Positions 24,039 to 39,000 are shown, counted from the first letter of the stretch. The stretch: DNA of 64,000 nucleotides from Paralvinella palmiformis (GCA_025642065.1 JAODUP010000148.1:836227-900226), one strand, 5' to 3'. The notes: generated by a model not told the origin, from the sequence alone. Translations and numbers: made by a program.

Positions 24039-27000
24039 ATGTCAGAGACTGTCAACTTTTCTCAGACATCTAACATAAGGTAAGTTTAATTTTCCGGTAT
24101 ACTTAATTATAATATGAACTATAAAAGTATAATTGTGAAATCAAGAAGGAGCTCGTCAAATACTACATTTAACTTGCTGCAAGACACTGAAATGATATCT
24201 GATGCACAAAGAATCATGTCTAACCATAACAGAGATCTAAATTAACAGCCATTTGTCACAGAAACCCTGACAGAGAAATAAACGACTTGTATGTGCATTA
24301 ACAAATGTGATAGTTTGTAGAAAGGTGCTTAGTCATTTATTTACTTGTCATGATCTTAATCAGGAGAGGAATTTGAAATCATGTGTGAAGGGAAAATATT
24401 ATCTATGTTTTATGGTGGAGCGTTGTAAAAGTAGTATTCAAAGCTAGTTGCAGGACATAACATAAAATGACATGATAAGGGTATACCTAGATATAATGGC
24501 ATAATTATAACATGATATAAAAAATAAGTTATAGAATCACACAGCACAAGGTCCAATATCATAACATGATCTTAAATATTATGGCATAAATAACTTTAGT
24601 ATATGCTCGATATCAGTTAATGATTTTTTTTACACTATGAAGAAAATACAAGCTACACATAGAAAACACATTTTGATAAATGTCTTAAAATACAAACCTG
24701 TAACTCTTGTAGGACATAAGCTCAAAACAGATTGATAAAGAAGTGTTATGTTATCATTCTTGGGCTAACTGTAACAGATGACAGTCGGGTATCTTCAGAT
24801 TGGATCTTTTGTCAAATCTATGATGTAACTTATCATCTTTCTTGAACGAGTGAACTAAAAAAATTATTATGCTCAAATAAGCTTGAGGGAATTTTTTATT
24901 CGTTTGGATTGACAGATTTATATGGGGTTTTTCCACAGAAATTTCATCTCCCATCATTATTCTATCTAGAACTACTATTTAACAAAATTATAATATAAAA
25001 TTTAGTGGAGAGTGTGTTTAACACAATCATGAATCTGATTCAGATTATTGTGTCAACCGAATGCCTGAGTTCCAATTCAGGTAACCAATCAGAATACCAA
25101 CAGGCGCTCAAATTAAACATGATCAGAATATTGTGGGTGATGGCAACTGCATCTAAAAAGGAAACGTCTGAATGAGATTTCCATTTTAAAATTTGGAGTG
25201 TTTTTCCGGTGAAGATTTTGAAGTGCAGTGTGATGAAGACAATATTCATTATTGTAATAATTGTTACCTGTGGTCAATTTAGAATATGCAGGGAACTTTA
25301 TAAGCATGCATGATTCTAAACATTGTAATAGACCTATAGTCTGTCCACTCAACAGGGAATGTCTTTTTCCTAATTAATTTGCATATTAACTAAAGTATAC
25401 TGTCAAATAGGAGACGGGCAAAAATGTGTATTCATTGTACCAAACAATTAATTATGTTAAAAATACAGTTGAAGTAAGAATATATTTATTTAAATCGAAG
25501 GCATTAAAATGGATTCCCATGACTTCTGGTCAGAGCCTAAAAATAGTCTCCAATGGGTTCCTACGATAAAAAAAAGTGGAGGTGGAAAAGGGTTTCCCAT
25601 GAAATATTCAATTCAAAGGCCTAAGAAAGTTGTTTGGCACATTCTATCAATGCAATTCTGGAATTGATGGCCAATTCCGGAATTGAATTATTTAAAAAAG
25701 AATTGGAATTGCTAAATTTTGAATTGGAATTGAAAAAAATTAAATACACAAATTAATTTACCATTTAATTTTTTAATTCGGAAATATTTCTTCAATGACA
25801 ATCCTACTTGGAATAAAAACTACTTAGAGTAGGTATTCCAAGTAAGTACTACTCATGATTGAAAAATTTGATTTGGAATTGACCCCATGTCTCCATTCTA
25901 CTTATTTATTTGTGCACCTACAGGAACTAATTTAAAGTGACCAAGAAGTGTACTTTTGTAGGCTTATGTCATGAGGAGGAGTTTAGTGAGCTTATAAAGC
26001 TTTCCCTCCTACCAGTCTTAATTTACTTTGTTGGCATGTATTCTGATTTCTGTGGCATTTATGGCTATGCCTCTACCCAAGAAATTATTTTGCTGATATT
26101 TTATCTTTCATGAATACAACGTGTATTTAAACCAGTGATTTGTCATAGCAAATTTAGCATTATTGACTGATGCGGTGCGTCCTATCCCATTCCATTGTTT
26201 TTGTTACAGTGACAGCGATGCCATCAAGGTCTACATCCGAGTGCGTCCTCCTGTCACGCACCTCGCTGATGTTGACAACAGTGCATGTCTAGAGGTAGAT
26301 AAAGATAACAGACAGATTCGAATGCATTGTAGACCTGAAGCAAAAGTGTTCACATTCGATGAAGTGGCTGATATCGATACAACTCAGGTGAGTCATCATT
26401 TCCCCTTATTTCTGTTTGATGGTTCTAAAATAAATATTTTTAATTAACTTTGTACTTGATTCCCACTTCTTAAATCTCTTCACTGGCTCCCTGTTCAATC
26501 TCACATCATTTTCACTCTGCACTATTGCCTATCAAACTCCTCCTTCTGGAGAACTGTCATATTTATTTTCCATGCTTTCTTTAGCACCCAAGCCCAAAGA
26601 ACTCCATTCATCTGGTCTTCACTTATTGTCTGTTCCCAGGGTTAAAACTCATCCTGCAACTCGACGGCCCATTTAGCCTATCTTGTGCACAAAAGTGGCC
26701 GTAAAAGATCAATCATCATCATCATCATGCTGCGACTCTTGATTTTTCAGTTGCTGTCCCTACTCTTTGGAATTCACTCCCTGAACATGTTAAGTCATCA
26801 AATGGCATAGTTTCTTTCCGTCACCATTTGAAAACTCACTTTTTCAGACTCAGTTATCCTTCCTGAGTTTCCTTTCCATCTGATCATCGTTGATGAACTG
26901 TGCATCGTACCCAAACTATGAGTTTGTCCAACCCCTCTACTAGGTGCGCCATTGAGCTCAATTCTTTTTGAGGATGTTGGTGCTATAGAAGTTTTGTAAT

Positions 27001-30000
27001 TATTATTATTATATTATTGTTTTCATCTCATCTTTGTTCTTTATTTTTTTCAGGAGAACGTCTTTGCTTCAGTTGGAAAGAAGATAATCGAAAGCTGTTT
27101 TGATGGCTACAATGGGACAATATTTGCATAGTAAGTAAATATAGAACCGAAATCTGTTCCATTGTGAGAAGATTCTATACAATGTAAACGAAAAGAATAT
27201 GGATATTTGGAAGAAATTATTTTGTTAAAGTTCAGTTTTACAGATCGTCTAAATATAGAACAAATGTACATCACTGTTCAAATAAGTAAAGCTCAAGTCA
27301 TGATAGAAACCAGAAGTTTGTTTCAATAAAGTGTCCTTATACTGTCATGTAAACATTCTTCAGTTACGGAAACAGAAATTTTTCTAGTTCTTAGGAGATT
27401 TATCATCTGAAACAGATTCCACCATTTGCTGGGATTCAGGCTTTCATTATTCGGCAGAGTATACCTAAATGACTGGAGGACAGGAGAGCATTACTTGTTT
27501 ATCTTTTTGGGATAATTCTCTGTCAATTACCGAAAAAGCTTCTAACTGTATGAAACGTAAAAGTGTTGTCAGGTTATCACATCCAGGTACAATCTAGAAT
27601 CTTGGCTTAGTGGCCCAAGGTGTCTATGATGGGGTTGAAATAGATGCCAGTCATCATATAACTGCCTTATTTCCCAGGCACAAGGGCATAACCTAGATTG
27701 AGAAGCCAATTTAAATAAAACTCCGTATAACCTATTTGGTGAAGCATGTGTCAAATACTATTAACAGGTAGTTTGGATGGGATCTTTCTGAATATTTTAC
27801 AGAAACTTCCAAATATATCACCATGTGTTTATCTTATTTTATCTTGAATCTCTGTTAATAACCATATTAAAAATACTGCTTCAGAACGAAGTGTGTGACG
27901 TCTGTATGGTCATGTTAGATTTATTGTTGCTTGTTGTGAATGTTAATATTGAGAAAAATGGCTTCTGGTTAGTTAAAATTTGGTAAAACACAGGGAAACA
28001 GGGAATTTTTATGCCTTCATTCCAAATTTATGGCATTAGAGGTGAATGGAGGTCGTTCTACTAAAAAGGTAATTCAACATGCAATTTTTGCACACAATAC
28101 ACAGAAATTTCTTAAATAAGACGGGGGGAAATACTGGGAATTTGATTTTTGAAATCCTGTGATATAAAACATGACGAAAGGTCTTTTTCATAAATTATAT
28201 GTGTTGGGGTAGTCTATTGGTTTGGTTCACAAAGTAAATAAACTAGAATTAGTCATATGTTAATCTGTGTGAAATAAACACTTTCCTTGCACCTGAGGTA
28301 GGCAAGAACCATAGCCAATTTGATAACTATGATACCATCTCAGTGGGCTGATATAAATATTAGCTTTTTGGCTTATAAACATATAATTAGAACTGGCCAT
28401 GTTTTGATATTTTGCCCAAGATATAAGATTAGTTGTGTTTATTCACAACTGTTTTTAGCACCTTATTTAATGATAAGATATCTTTCCATTTGTTGGTGTC
28501 GTTGCTTTCTGGTGATGCGCCATATGAAGTGTTTACAATTCTGATGTGTTTTTCTGTCTTCCAGTGGTCAGACTGGTTCAGGTAAGACGTTCACAATGTT
28601 GGGACCAGCAGAGAATGCAGAGAACTTCCAGCACAAAATGAGAGGCGTAATACCGAGGAGTTTTGAAACTCTGTTTAACTTGATCAACAATGAAAAAGAA
28701 CTTGTAAGCAGGAGCTAAGTTAACTCTGTGTCATCTGGCTGTCTAAGAGAGTAGTGCCATTTTGTTAAATCTCTTTGTTGTGGTGCTTCCATAGATTTGT
28801 TTGCATTAATCTTTATTAGACGTGAAGCTAATTCGATAACTTTACATACTGAATTATTGCAGAGAGGTGACAGTGTTCAATTTCTGTGCAAGTGTTCATT
28901 CCTGGAGATCTACAATGAGCAGATCTGCGATCTTCTGGATCCTGGATGCTCCGTTCTGCAGATAAGAGAAAATATGAAGTGTGGTGTGTTTGTTTATGGC
29001 CTTACTGAGTTGTCAGTTGCTGATGCTAGTGAAGCATACGAGGTTTGTGGTGTGATGACAAAATTTAGGTTTTAGTATCTTTTAATGTGAAGAACTGAAT
29101 TTTTTTCTTCTGATTTCTTATATAATAATAATAATTAAATATTAGTATCTACTTCTGTTACATTAGTATTCTAATCTGCTTTATTAAACAGTTACTTTAT
29201 AGATGCAAGACATTCTGATCAGTAAGATAAATGCTAAAATTGTTATCTTTCACTGTGGAACATTATCACCATGTCTTTATTTGATGTTATAGGTACTTGA
29301 ATTTGAGTAACCTTTCATATTGAAAGGAATGCTCTAGAATAAAGAAAATTATGCAAAAGTTGGGAAAATATTTATATTTAATTTTGAACTTTTAAAATAT
29401 TAAATAACTTTGTGCCAAGGAATTCCTAAGATAACTTATGAACTGGCTATTTAATGCGTGTGCACTAGCGTACACAATCATTTTGTACATTATCAATTTT
29501 TAATGTTTATAATTAAGTGTCTAAGTGATGGGTGGATGAATCGCACAGTAGCGTCTACCAGCATGAACAGAGAGAGTTCAAGAAGTCATGCAGTGTTCAC
29601 TATACACATAGAATCTAAGGTGAGATGTTCTTCAAACAAGTTAGAGACTTGATCGTGACTGAAATATCAGAAGAATTGGTTAATTATAAGTATTTCAGAA
29701 TCAGGTGTTACATAAACGCACCTGTTACAGGTCACTTTCACAGATAAATAATTATTATCTTTTAAATCACTTAAAGGGTTTTTACAGACATATTATTTGG
29801 GGTATTATTATATTTCATATTTTTTGTACAACGCCTTTGAATGGCTCTTGCTAGTAAGGGTGCTTTATTAAATGTACATTATTATTAAACGACAGACGTT
29901 TGATGGTGGTGTGTGGAATGTACGATCATCTCAGCTCAATTTAGTCGACTTAGCTGGTAGTGAGAGACAGAAGTATACTAAGACAGAGGGTCTTCGTCTT

Positions 30001-31417
30001 AAGGTGTGTGGTCCTCGGCACTTATTAATGCATATCTATATGCTGCTGAAGAAAGAGATAGTGTGTGTGTGTGTGTGTGTGTGTACATGTGCTGAAACTT
30101 GAAATTAACCATTAAATACAATACATCCTCTGGTTATTTAAAATTTTAAATAATCTAGTAATATTCCTTAACATTTTTTTTCTTTCTTCTTTAAACAGGA
30201 GGCCAGTCTTATCAACCAATCATTGTCTACACTTGGTAATGTCATAATGGCTCTCGTAGATATCGCACACGGGAAAACACGACACATTCCATACAGGAAT
30301 TCAAAACTCACTTTTCTACTTAAGGTAAATATAGATGTATATATTAACTGCCTTTGAAATGATTTCCAGTGTATGAATAAATGTGGAACAATATTTAGCA
30401 CAGCAAAATGGCAGTATCAGCATTAGCCTTATCACCTCAATTCATCATTCTGAATGTATATCCGATGGGATTATGTTATGTAGATGAGTACTGATTGACT
30501 TTACACAATATATGATGTGATTATTCTCGTGTTCGCAAATGGATAAACTATGTGCAAAAATAGCCTAGCAAAAAGTCACATCACATCTGTAGCACCACTA
30601 ATGTTTACAGACCATCGTTCTCTGTGGTTCACTTATAACGTGGTACACATCGTATGGTACTCACATGGTGTAGCCAGACTGAATAGCTTAATTTAAACAA
30701 GTAAATTATGAGTTATCCTGATATTGGTTTTACTATTTTCTGTTGACTGTAGTGCTCATGTGCACACACACACACACACATTTTATTTTGTTATTTATTG
30801 TCTTATCATATAGGATTCTCTAGGCGGTAATGCTAAGACCTATATTATAGGCTGTGTTCATCCAAGCTCTAGATGTTTTGGTGAGACCTTATCAACATTA
30901 CAGTTTGCTTCTAGAGCCAAAATGATCAGAAATAAGGTAACTTATTTACAATTGGTTCCTGATTTGGCTGTATAATAGAAATTTTCTCTCATTGTTTGCG
31001 GGGGGATATATATAGTAAAAACGATACAAGAAATCTCTTTAAAAAAACTTTAAACATGTGAATTGATAGATTTATGATGTAACACATTATTAGAAACAAT
31101 TACTTCTCAAACATAACGATGCCATACCTCGATATGATTTTATGTGATGTTTAAATTGTTGCTGAAAAGTGCTGAAGTTAATTTTGCACTTTCTTTCGGT
31201 TTTAAAGAAATTATAGCAAGGTTAAGCATGGTGATATATTGTTAATATTTTCTGGTTTCTGTTACATTTCAACCCTTTTTCTCGGTTTAGGCTGTTATTA
31301 ATGAAGACACACATGGCAATATTGCTGGAATGCAGGCAGAGATACATAAATTGAAGGACTTGCTCAGACATTATCAGTCAGGAGTCATACCACCAGAGCT
31401 TACCGCCTCAGAAGAAG
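24039..31417 (+). CDS. KIF15: KIF15 coding exons 1-10: N-terminus, motor domain and neck
   Basis: Exons: 24039-24079, 26210-26387, 27054-27130, 28565-28703, 28863-29042, 29518-29619, 29896-30003, 30199-30324, 30814-30936, 31291-31417. Exon 1 encodes 13 residues of variable N-terminus. Exon 2 starts the motor ([10 protein letters not shown], then [13 protein letters not shown]). The P-loop spans the exon 3/4 join ([11 protein letters not shown]). Exon 5 has [14 protein letters not shown], exon 6 switch I, exon 7 [13 protein letters not shown], exon 8 [12 protein letters not shown] (most kinesins have INKSL or INRSL here) and SKLTFLLK, exon 9 DSLGGNAKT and [11 protein letters not shown], exon 10 the neck. 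All nucleotide-binding motifs are intact, so an active motor is expected. The acceptor of exon 6 is AAG rather than CAG or TAG. Confidence 0.93.
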
Positions 31418-34400
31418 GTATGGCATATAATTTTGGCTCTTGGTGTTATTTTGCTGTTTTTTGCCCGTGATGGTCAATTCGGTCTTTTCAAGGGATTATC
31501 ACATGTAAGCGTAATTAGTAAATTATGTTTGCATATTTTCTAGATGGCTGAAGCATATGAACTACTTGTACATTTAAAGCTGTTCATCATTTTCATTAAT
31601 AATATTCATCTTGAAGAACTTTATGAAAACATTTAAATCTGATATTCAGTTATATGTTTAATGTAGATAAATGTTATGTCAAATCTGTGGCTATAAAATC
31701 ATTTATGATATATGCAAAATAATTCCTCCCCCGAGACTCATCGCATTTGCTAGTACAATATTAAAATATATCCCACATATTTGTTAGTATATTTGATAGT
31801 TTGGCTACTTATTTTGCCATATTCCAGGGATTTGGCTTTGGTAGTGGTTTACACCAGAAAGCATAGTTGGTACTTCTGTGGTTAGTTAAGTGATCAACTT
31901 ACTATATCTAGTATTGATTACTTTTGTAAACTGAAAATTCATTGAAGGATACAATTTCTGAACTAAATTTACTAATGAAATATGCAGCCTAATCTAAAAA
32001 TGTGCTTAGCAGTATGTATTAAAATAATATCCTTTAATTGTAAATGATTCTTTGGTTACTGTACTCTAAAAGTTCCTGCATTAAGAGATTTCTTGACATT
32101 GTGAACTATAATAATATTTTTTAATGATTTGTGCATGTTTTGATTACAAAAAGAGTTAGCAAAATGTTTGATACTTTCTAAAGTTGAAGACATAATAATC
32201 ATCCCAGTGTTCACTGAAATTACAAATATTTTGGAACAGTGATGCGCTGTATTCTGAATGCTGAAAGATAACGTCTCAGACCTTTAAAGGAGTTTAACAA
32301 GCACACATGTTTTTATCAATTGTTTCCATGTTATCACCTACTCTGGTAGTATTTTTATGAACTACTCTTCATAAGTAGAAATATTATTGTTTTTCTTTAA
32401 TATTGTATACTTTTGCCATCGTTATTTTATTTATTTCAGGCAATGTTGCTTCTGGTCCGAATAGCAAAGATCCCGATAAATATAAACGATACTTCATAGA
32501 GGCAATGTATTTGAGGCAAGAGGTTGTCACCCAGAATGAGGTGAGTTGTGCATGTTGGTATGACCTACTTCCATCCGATGTTAATTGGAAAAGTTAGCGA
32601 ATGCAATGATCGTCTCTAGGATTTAACTTTCATATTTTTTGTACGTCAGATTTTTATATGCCATAAGGTGTGTACCATTTACACTTAACAAAGAGCCCCT
32701 TCTTACTGATGTATCAATATAGCTGCTTGCAAGACAAATGCAAGCGTCTGCAGGAAATGCTTAATCGCAGAGATCAAGCCCTTAGTCAGAATAAGCTTGA
32801 TACTGAAGTTCCGAGAAAATGCCCTCAAGAGGTGTGAGAAGCTGGTGAAGGAGAACGGTGAAAAGACGAGTGATGACAAGGATGAGATAATTGTATGTTA
32901 ATGTAGTATGGTAACTCGTCTTCGATTTATTTTAATCTCATTATTTATTTAAATGCATTTTTTTCAATGAAATATATTCTCCACTTGCACGCACACTTAT
33001 TTATACAGTTAGCTTTAAAAGAAGAGATCGGAATTTTGGAGCAGAGATTAAATCACCATCCAGATGTGATACAGTGTCGACTTGAGATATTCAACCTTCA
33101 GGCTGAGTTAAAGATCCTGAAGAATGCAAGAAAGCAGGAAAATATTGATAGTAATCGGTTAGGAGAACTGGAAAATCTCCTACAACAGATAACTAAAGAA
33201 AAAGAAATGAGTAAGTTTGGTATATTTTACATTCTTGTCGTATAAGACTTACGTGTGGCCATGTGTCCTTTCAGCCAACATGGCAGACTGTAAGCAGGGT
33301 TCCCACATGTCCTGGAAAAGCTTGAAAATAACATTAATTTTCCATGTCCTCGAATTTTACAAAATCAGGAAATGTCATGGAAAAAATATTGCCTGTGAAA
33401 AAATCCATTTAGAACAAAAAAGGCTGTGAATAAATGTTATGCCCATAGAAGAAAACTTCGATTGTAGAAGAAAAAGACTACCAGTACATAATCTTGATAT
33501 CCCACATTAGTTAAAATTTAAATAAAAGTGGGTGGATCAGAAGCTAGAAGGGGTGAGAAGGAGGATCCAGATTGTACCATAATAATGTCAATAATCGATT
33601 TTACATTGAACAAATATGATTTAGTTTTTCATGAGTTTCTTGATTTATTACCGTAAATTATTGTATGCTTTGACCTGGAAAATAGTAATTTTGTCCTGGA
33701 AAATAATATTTCCTTGGCTGTGGGAACCATGTGTATGATAATGCATAGATAAAAGCAAGTGAAAGAACTGACCAGAAAATAACTCAATCAAAAGTCAAAT
33801 GATACACTTAACCATCGTGATTGGGTTGTTAATAGAAATTGTTATAGAAAGGCTGGTATCAGCATCTTATGCAGTTTTCTGAAGGATACCTTCATAAAAA
33901 AGTTGAACATAATGGTTTTATTCTGCTTTGAAATAGCTCTGAACTTTCAAAATAAAATAAAATCCTGTAATTGTTCCTCTAAACCTTCAATATAAAGAGG
34001 AATCTCTAATATCAATATATTTACATAAATTTACCTATAGCACTCCCATTTCCTTCATTACACTTAGGGCTTTTGCAGAAAATTATGTCACCCCACGGAT
34101 GGCAAATTATAAAATAAATCATACAGGGATCCATAAATGTTTAAAAGAAATTCCTACCAGCATACCCTCGAGAACAATTTTAAATTGTACTGGCATCCTC
34201 TGCCCAATAACAAGAACTCCAGAGTATATTTTTCAATTTTGTAACAGTAAAACTGTGAAGTTATATTCTAATAAAATAGTTTTACTTTGATTATCGGACG
34301 TCTGCGTTGAGTAAATGATGTTTAAATCAGTCATAATGTCACCATCTCTGTGCAAGGCTTTTCTTGGGTACCCGAGGCCTGGTGAGTGTATTTATGGTGC

Positions 34401-35983
34401 ACTTTCATTTTTGCAGCAATTTGGACATCAAGGAATCAAGTAGCTTGCTGTTTTGCTACCTACTTTACTGTTTAACACTGTCATTAACATAGTTATGGGT
34501 AGGCTAATCTTAATTGCCATTTTTTCTTCTATCCGTGTAGCTCCACCAAACATTTTTTGTAATTAAATGTCTTTGATATATATGCGAGTGAATAAAGAAG
34601 ACTAAATATAATCTTGTATATCCATCTAGTTATTATTTTATTTCATACAAACAAATTGTTGTACCAGTATTTTATCTTCCATGTGTACGTTTACCATTCC
34701 CTTCTAAATCTATGTGCAGTTTGTATTCAGGATTGATGATACATATGATTTAATCATATATTACAATATAATATTTTCATATAATAAATGATTATTTTTA
34801 AATTGGGTTAACCCTCGAAATTCATACAAGGGTAAAGGAATTTTTAATTCCTAATGGGGATTAAAACTTGTCTTCTGGAATAGCCCTTAGTACAGAATTG
34901 TCATTCCAATTTGGGATTAACTAACATATTAATGATCCATATCTAAATAATGCATAGTTATATCTGTTTTTATATTATCCTGATGCATACTTTAAAAGAG
35001 TGTATCAGCAAGTGGTGGTATTTGTGTATGGGTTTAACTCAGTAATATTTATTTTGAGAAATTTCCAGGCTTGTATTTAAAACAAATAACATTTGCTGAA
35101 ACATACCAATGGCTAACTATATTATTTTCAATTTGTTGCTTTCAAATAGTATTAAAATCACACTTTGAGTGCTGAAAATAAAATATTGTTAGTGTCACCA
35201 AAACTTTCCTGTGGAGAGAGGGTCTTCAAAGCCCTCCACAGTATTTATCCCCATCACCTTTGATGTCGTAGTAGTTTGAACCAGTTTTAACACCAAAGCA
35301 AAAAATTTTCAGCCTGCACCATCATGCCTCTTAGGATATGATAGGGTATTTAAAGTTTCGTTTTACTTAAGAATATCCTATGAGATTCAGTGTAAACTCA
35401 CTCCCGGTAATGATATTATTTCATTAAATTTCTAAACTAAACTAATAAGGCGCTATATAAAATACTATTATTATATTATTATTATTATGAATATTAATTA
35501 CTGTTGTTCCATTGTCACAGAACTCAACAGACGTCAGTCACTTCTGGGTACACCCCAAGGTGCCAGTCAGACAGCAGTTAATGTAGCTACTGCTGAAAGG
35601 AATAAATCACAGATTTCTAAACTACAGGCTGAAATAGAGACAGTAAGTATTGCCATTAGTCTTCAAATAGCAGAGTTTCTTTCCATCACCATTTGAAAAC
35701 TCCTCTTTTCAGACTTGCTCATCCCTCCTAAGCTTCCACTGCAGCTGAACATTCGTTGATGAAATTTGCATCGTAAAATCTAAAATAAATCTAAACTAAA
35801 TGTTCGAATCATTATCACAAAACCTTGTTGCCATGTTGGACAACCAACAATAGCTTTTATATTGCCAAATATCATGTTTAGGTTGCCATTGAATTATATC
35901 ACAAAAATAAATCTATAGCAGCTTACTCTGGTTGTGTCCTCTTTTCTATAATTTCAGAATGTTCCTAATCATAGGTAGCTAAA

Positions 35984-36026
<43 letters not shown>

Positions 36027-39000
36027 TATAAACATAAACTAATAGAGTGAATAGGGTTAAATTAATGTGATTTGTTTCAGAAAAAAAGCAGGGAGAAAAG
36101 AAACTTTGGCAGAATGGGCTTTTATAATACAAAATTGGTTTTGCTGCTCAAATAAACTATTGTAAAAAAATTGGTATGCTGCTGTTTTCTGTCCTGAGAG
36201 AACACTGAAGGGATGCACATATATGATGCATAACTAAAATAGACGTTCTCACTGAGCTTGCCAAAATAATAGTATTTAGACTTGCTAGCTTCTGATGGTG
36301 AAATAGTGGTCGTTTTGTTTTCTTTATAATATCTGATACCATTATCAGAAATTGATGTTGTACAAAAGTACTTTCCATTATAAATATTATAAAAAAATGT
36401 TCATGTATCATATTACCTAGCATTTGACATAGTTCACAGAGTTTAAAGAAATTATTTTACATGCAAGAAGATATCATTGTTTTGTGATTGTCCTAGTTGT
36501 GTCGCGAGTTGGCAGCCGAGCGAGAACAGTCGCAGCAGATGATGGTTGAAAAGGAATCGGAGATCGTGTCTTTACGTACAACCAAGGAAAGGCTAGAGAA
36601 GAACATACATGCTCATCAGATTCGTTATCAAATTGAACGTGAATACATGGAAGACACAATGAAGGTTTGTGGATAAGTGGATAACATTAATCACAGCCGG
36701 CTTTTTATTGATGGGGGATGAAACAATGTTCCTTGGTCATTGTTTGATTGACCTCTAAATGGATTTCAGACTTAAGACGTGTTATTTTATGAACGAAACT
36801 CTGATTTGTTTAGAGCGTAGATCACAAATGAAAAGTTTTAGTAAGCATAAATATTATAGGTAAATCGAGCGTGTTAGTGCAGTTAGTTAGAGCGTAGAAC
36901 TCATAGGCGAAGGATCATGGGTTCGAGGTTCTGGGAGTTGCAATGCTGTCATGTGGCAACTGGTTTGGTAATCCATAAAAATGAGAACCTGACAGGACAT
37001 GCTGGATATGTGTTTGAGTAACGCTTTGTGCCTATAATGGCAGCATCTGTTGTGTGCTTCCTTGGGAGTTGAGCTGTGTTTGTTGGATTGGAACAGGTCC
37101 GAGTCAGGGATAATAATACTGTAAAGCACTTTAGAGCAGCTATCTAGCTGAATAGGTCACTATATAAATGTCAGATATTATTATTATTATAAATAATAGT
37201 CTTTGTTTTTAAGTGGAATTATTTCCATTTGAATTAAAATATCTCCATGAAGCAGACCATCTGTTATGTATGGCAAGTATCCTTCTGACCATAACCTATG
37301 ATCAACTGAGATTGCATACTTTTCTTGTAAAGTACTGGAGTTGTTATATGCGATGCTATGTTTTGTGAATAAAGTGAAAATTATAGAGCACTTCTGTCTG
37401 TGTCATGAAAGCTCTGACAGAAGTAGAAATATAAGTGGAGTAATAAGAGACAGACTATTATCAAGAAGAGTTTTTATATCAATTTGTTATTTATAATTTA
37501 ATTTAGTGGTCATTATAAGTATTTGAAGTATTAGCTTGTAAACCATATATTAGCATAGTTAGTATTGTATGAAAAAGGCATCAACTGCCCCATAAATCTG
37601 ATAATTGGGCTTGTAAATTGCTTTATATTGTATTATGTTAACATGCATGCATGCACACACACATACACACTGCATTTTTAAAACAGTATTCAAAAATTTA
37701 TTATTGTACTTTCAGACAATAACAACCCCGAAGAAGGCCAGGCTGCAGGGGTCATCCTCATTTAGTGATGCTGATGATGATATTTTACAAGTCGTATCAC
37801 CAGATTACACAGACGAGAGAACTGAGTCTCTGATGGAGCAGATTAAAAAGCTACAGGTAAACTTTCCTAAAACACAAACTATAGGTAATTCTAAGCTTCT
37901 GGCATATCCTTTTCCATGATTGCTGGTGATGCTAAAAATAAGTACCTCATGTAGCTGATGGATTAAAAAAGAATAAGTTTATTGCATTTTTTTTAATGAT
38001 GTTCTTTTGAATACTAGCTTTCAGGATTAGCCTAGTATATTCTAGTCATTTTGAGTATTGAGCAGGGAGCAGAAGTTCTGTTAGTATTTTCCTGTTTTAC
38101 ACAATCTTGAATTTATCAAGGTTTTTTTTTCCCAGGAAGAGGTGAACTTTGTTAATGCACAGAGAGATCATTTGGAAAGTCAGATTGTTGAACAGGTCCA
38201 GGAAGTGTCGCGTATAGAAAGCCAGAAACAGCTGACCCAAGAGTTATTCAACAATGATAAGGCTGCTTGGGCTGACAAAGAAAAACAGTTCTCTGCCGAT
38301 GCTGAGATTCTTAATAATAAAATACAGGCTCTTGATGAAGAAAGAATGGGTTAGCATGTGTGTGTGCGCGCACTGAATTTGCATTTACTGTTTTTTCTCT
38401 GATATTGCACAGTTGTTGCACAAGCCATAATAAAATATATATTTCATACATTTTATACCACAATACAGTGTTACATGGAGAAGTGCAGGACTTTAGGGTG
38501 ATGTATGAAGCTACTGAAAAACGATGCAAACAACTTGAGGAACAAGTGAAACAATGCAATGAGCAGAGACAGAAGGAAGTGGGAACGCTAGAAACTAAGG
38601 TTAATTAATTAGTAATATATCTATAGATACATGTGTTTGTATTTGGGGGTGCCTCCATGGTATAGTTGGTAGGGCATTGGACCACAGATCACTACCACCT
38701 GATTTTGTATCTCGGTGTGGGTATATCTGAAGGGTGGTTCATCTTTGAGTTCGCTTCATTACCTTCGGAGTTTGCTCGGCCCATTTAGCCTACCATGTGC
38801 ACAAAAGTAGCCGTTATACATCAATCATCATCATCACCACCATGTGTTTGTATGTCGAGGTGTCACCATATCAGATGTACTCTGTTGTTAGTGCAATTAA
38901 ACTAAATTTGGATGGGTTTAGGAACATTGCTTCATGCACTCCATTAGTGCAGTGGTTAGAGCATAGCACAGCAGATCATTAGGTCAGTGATTGAATTTAA

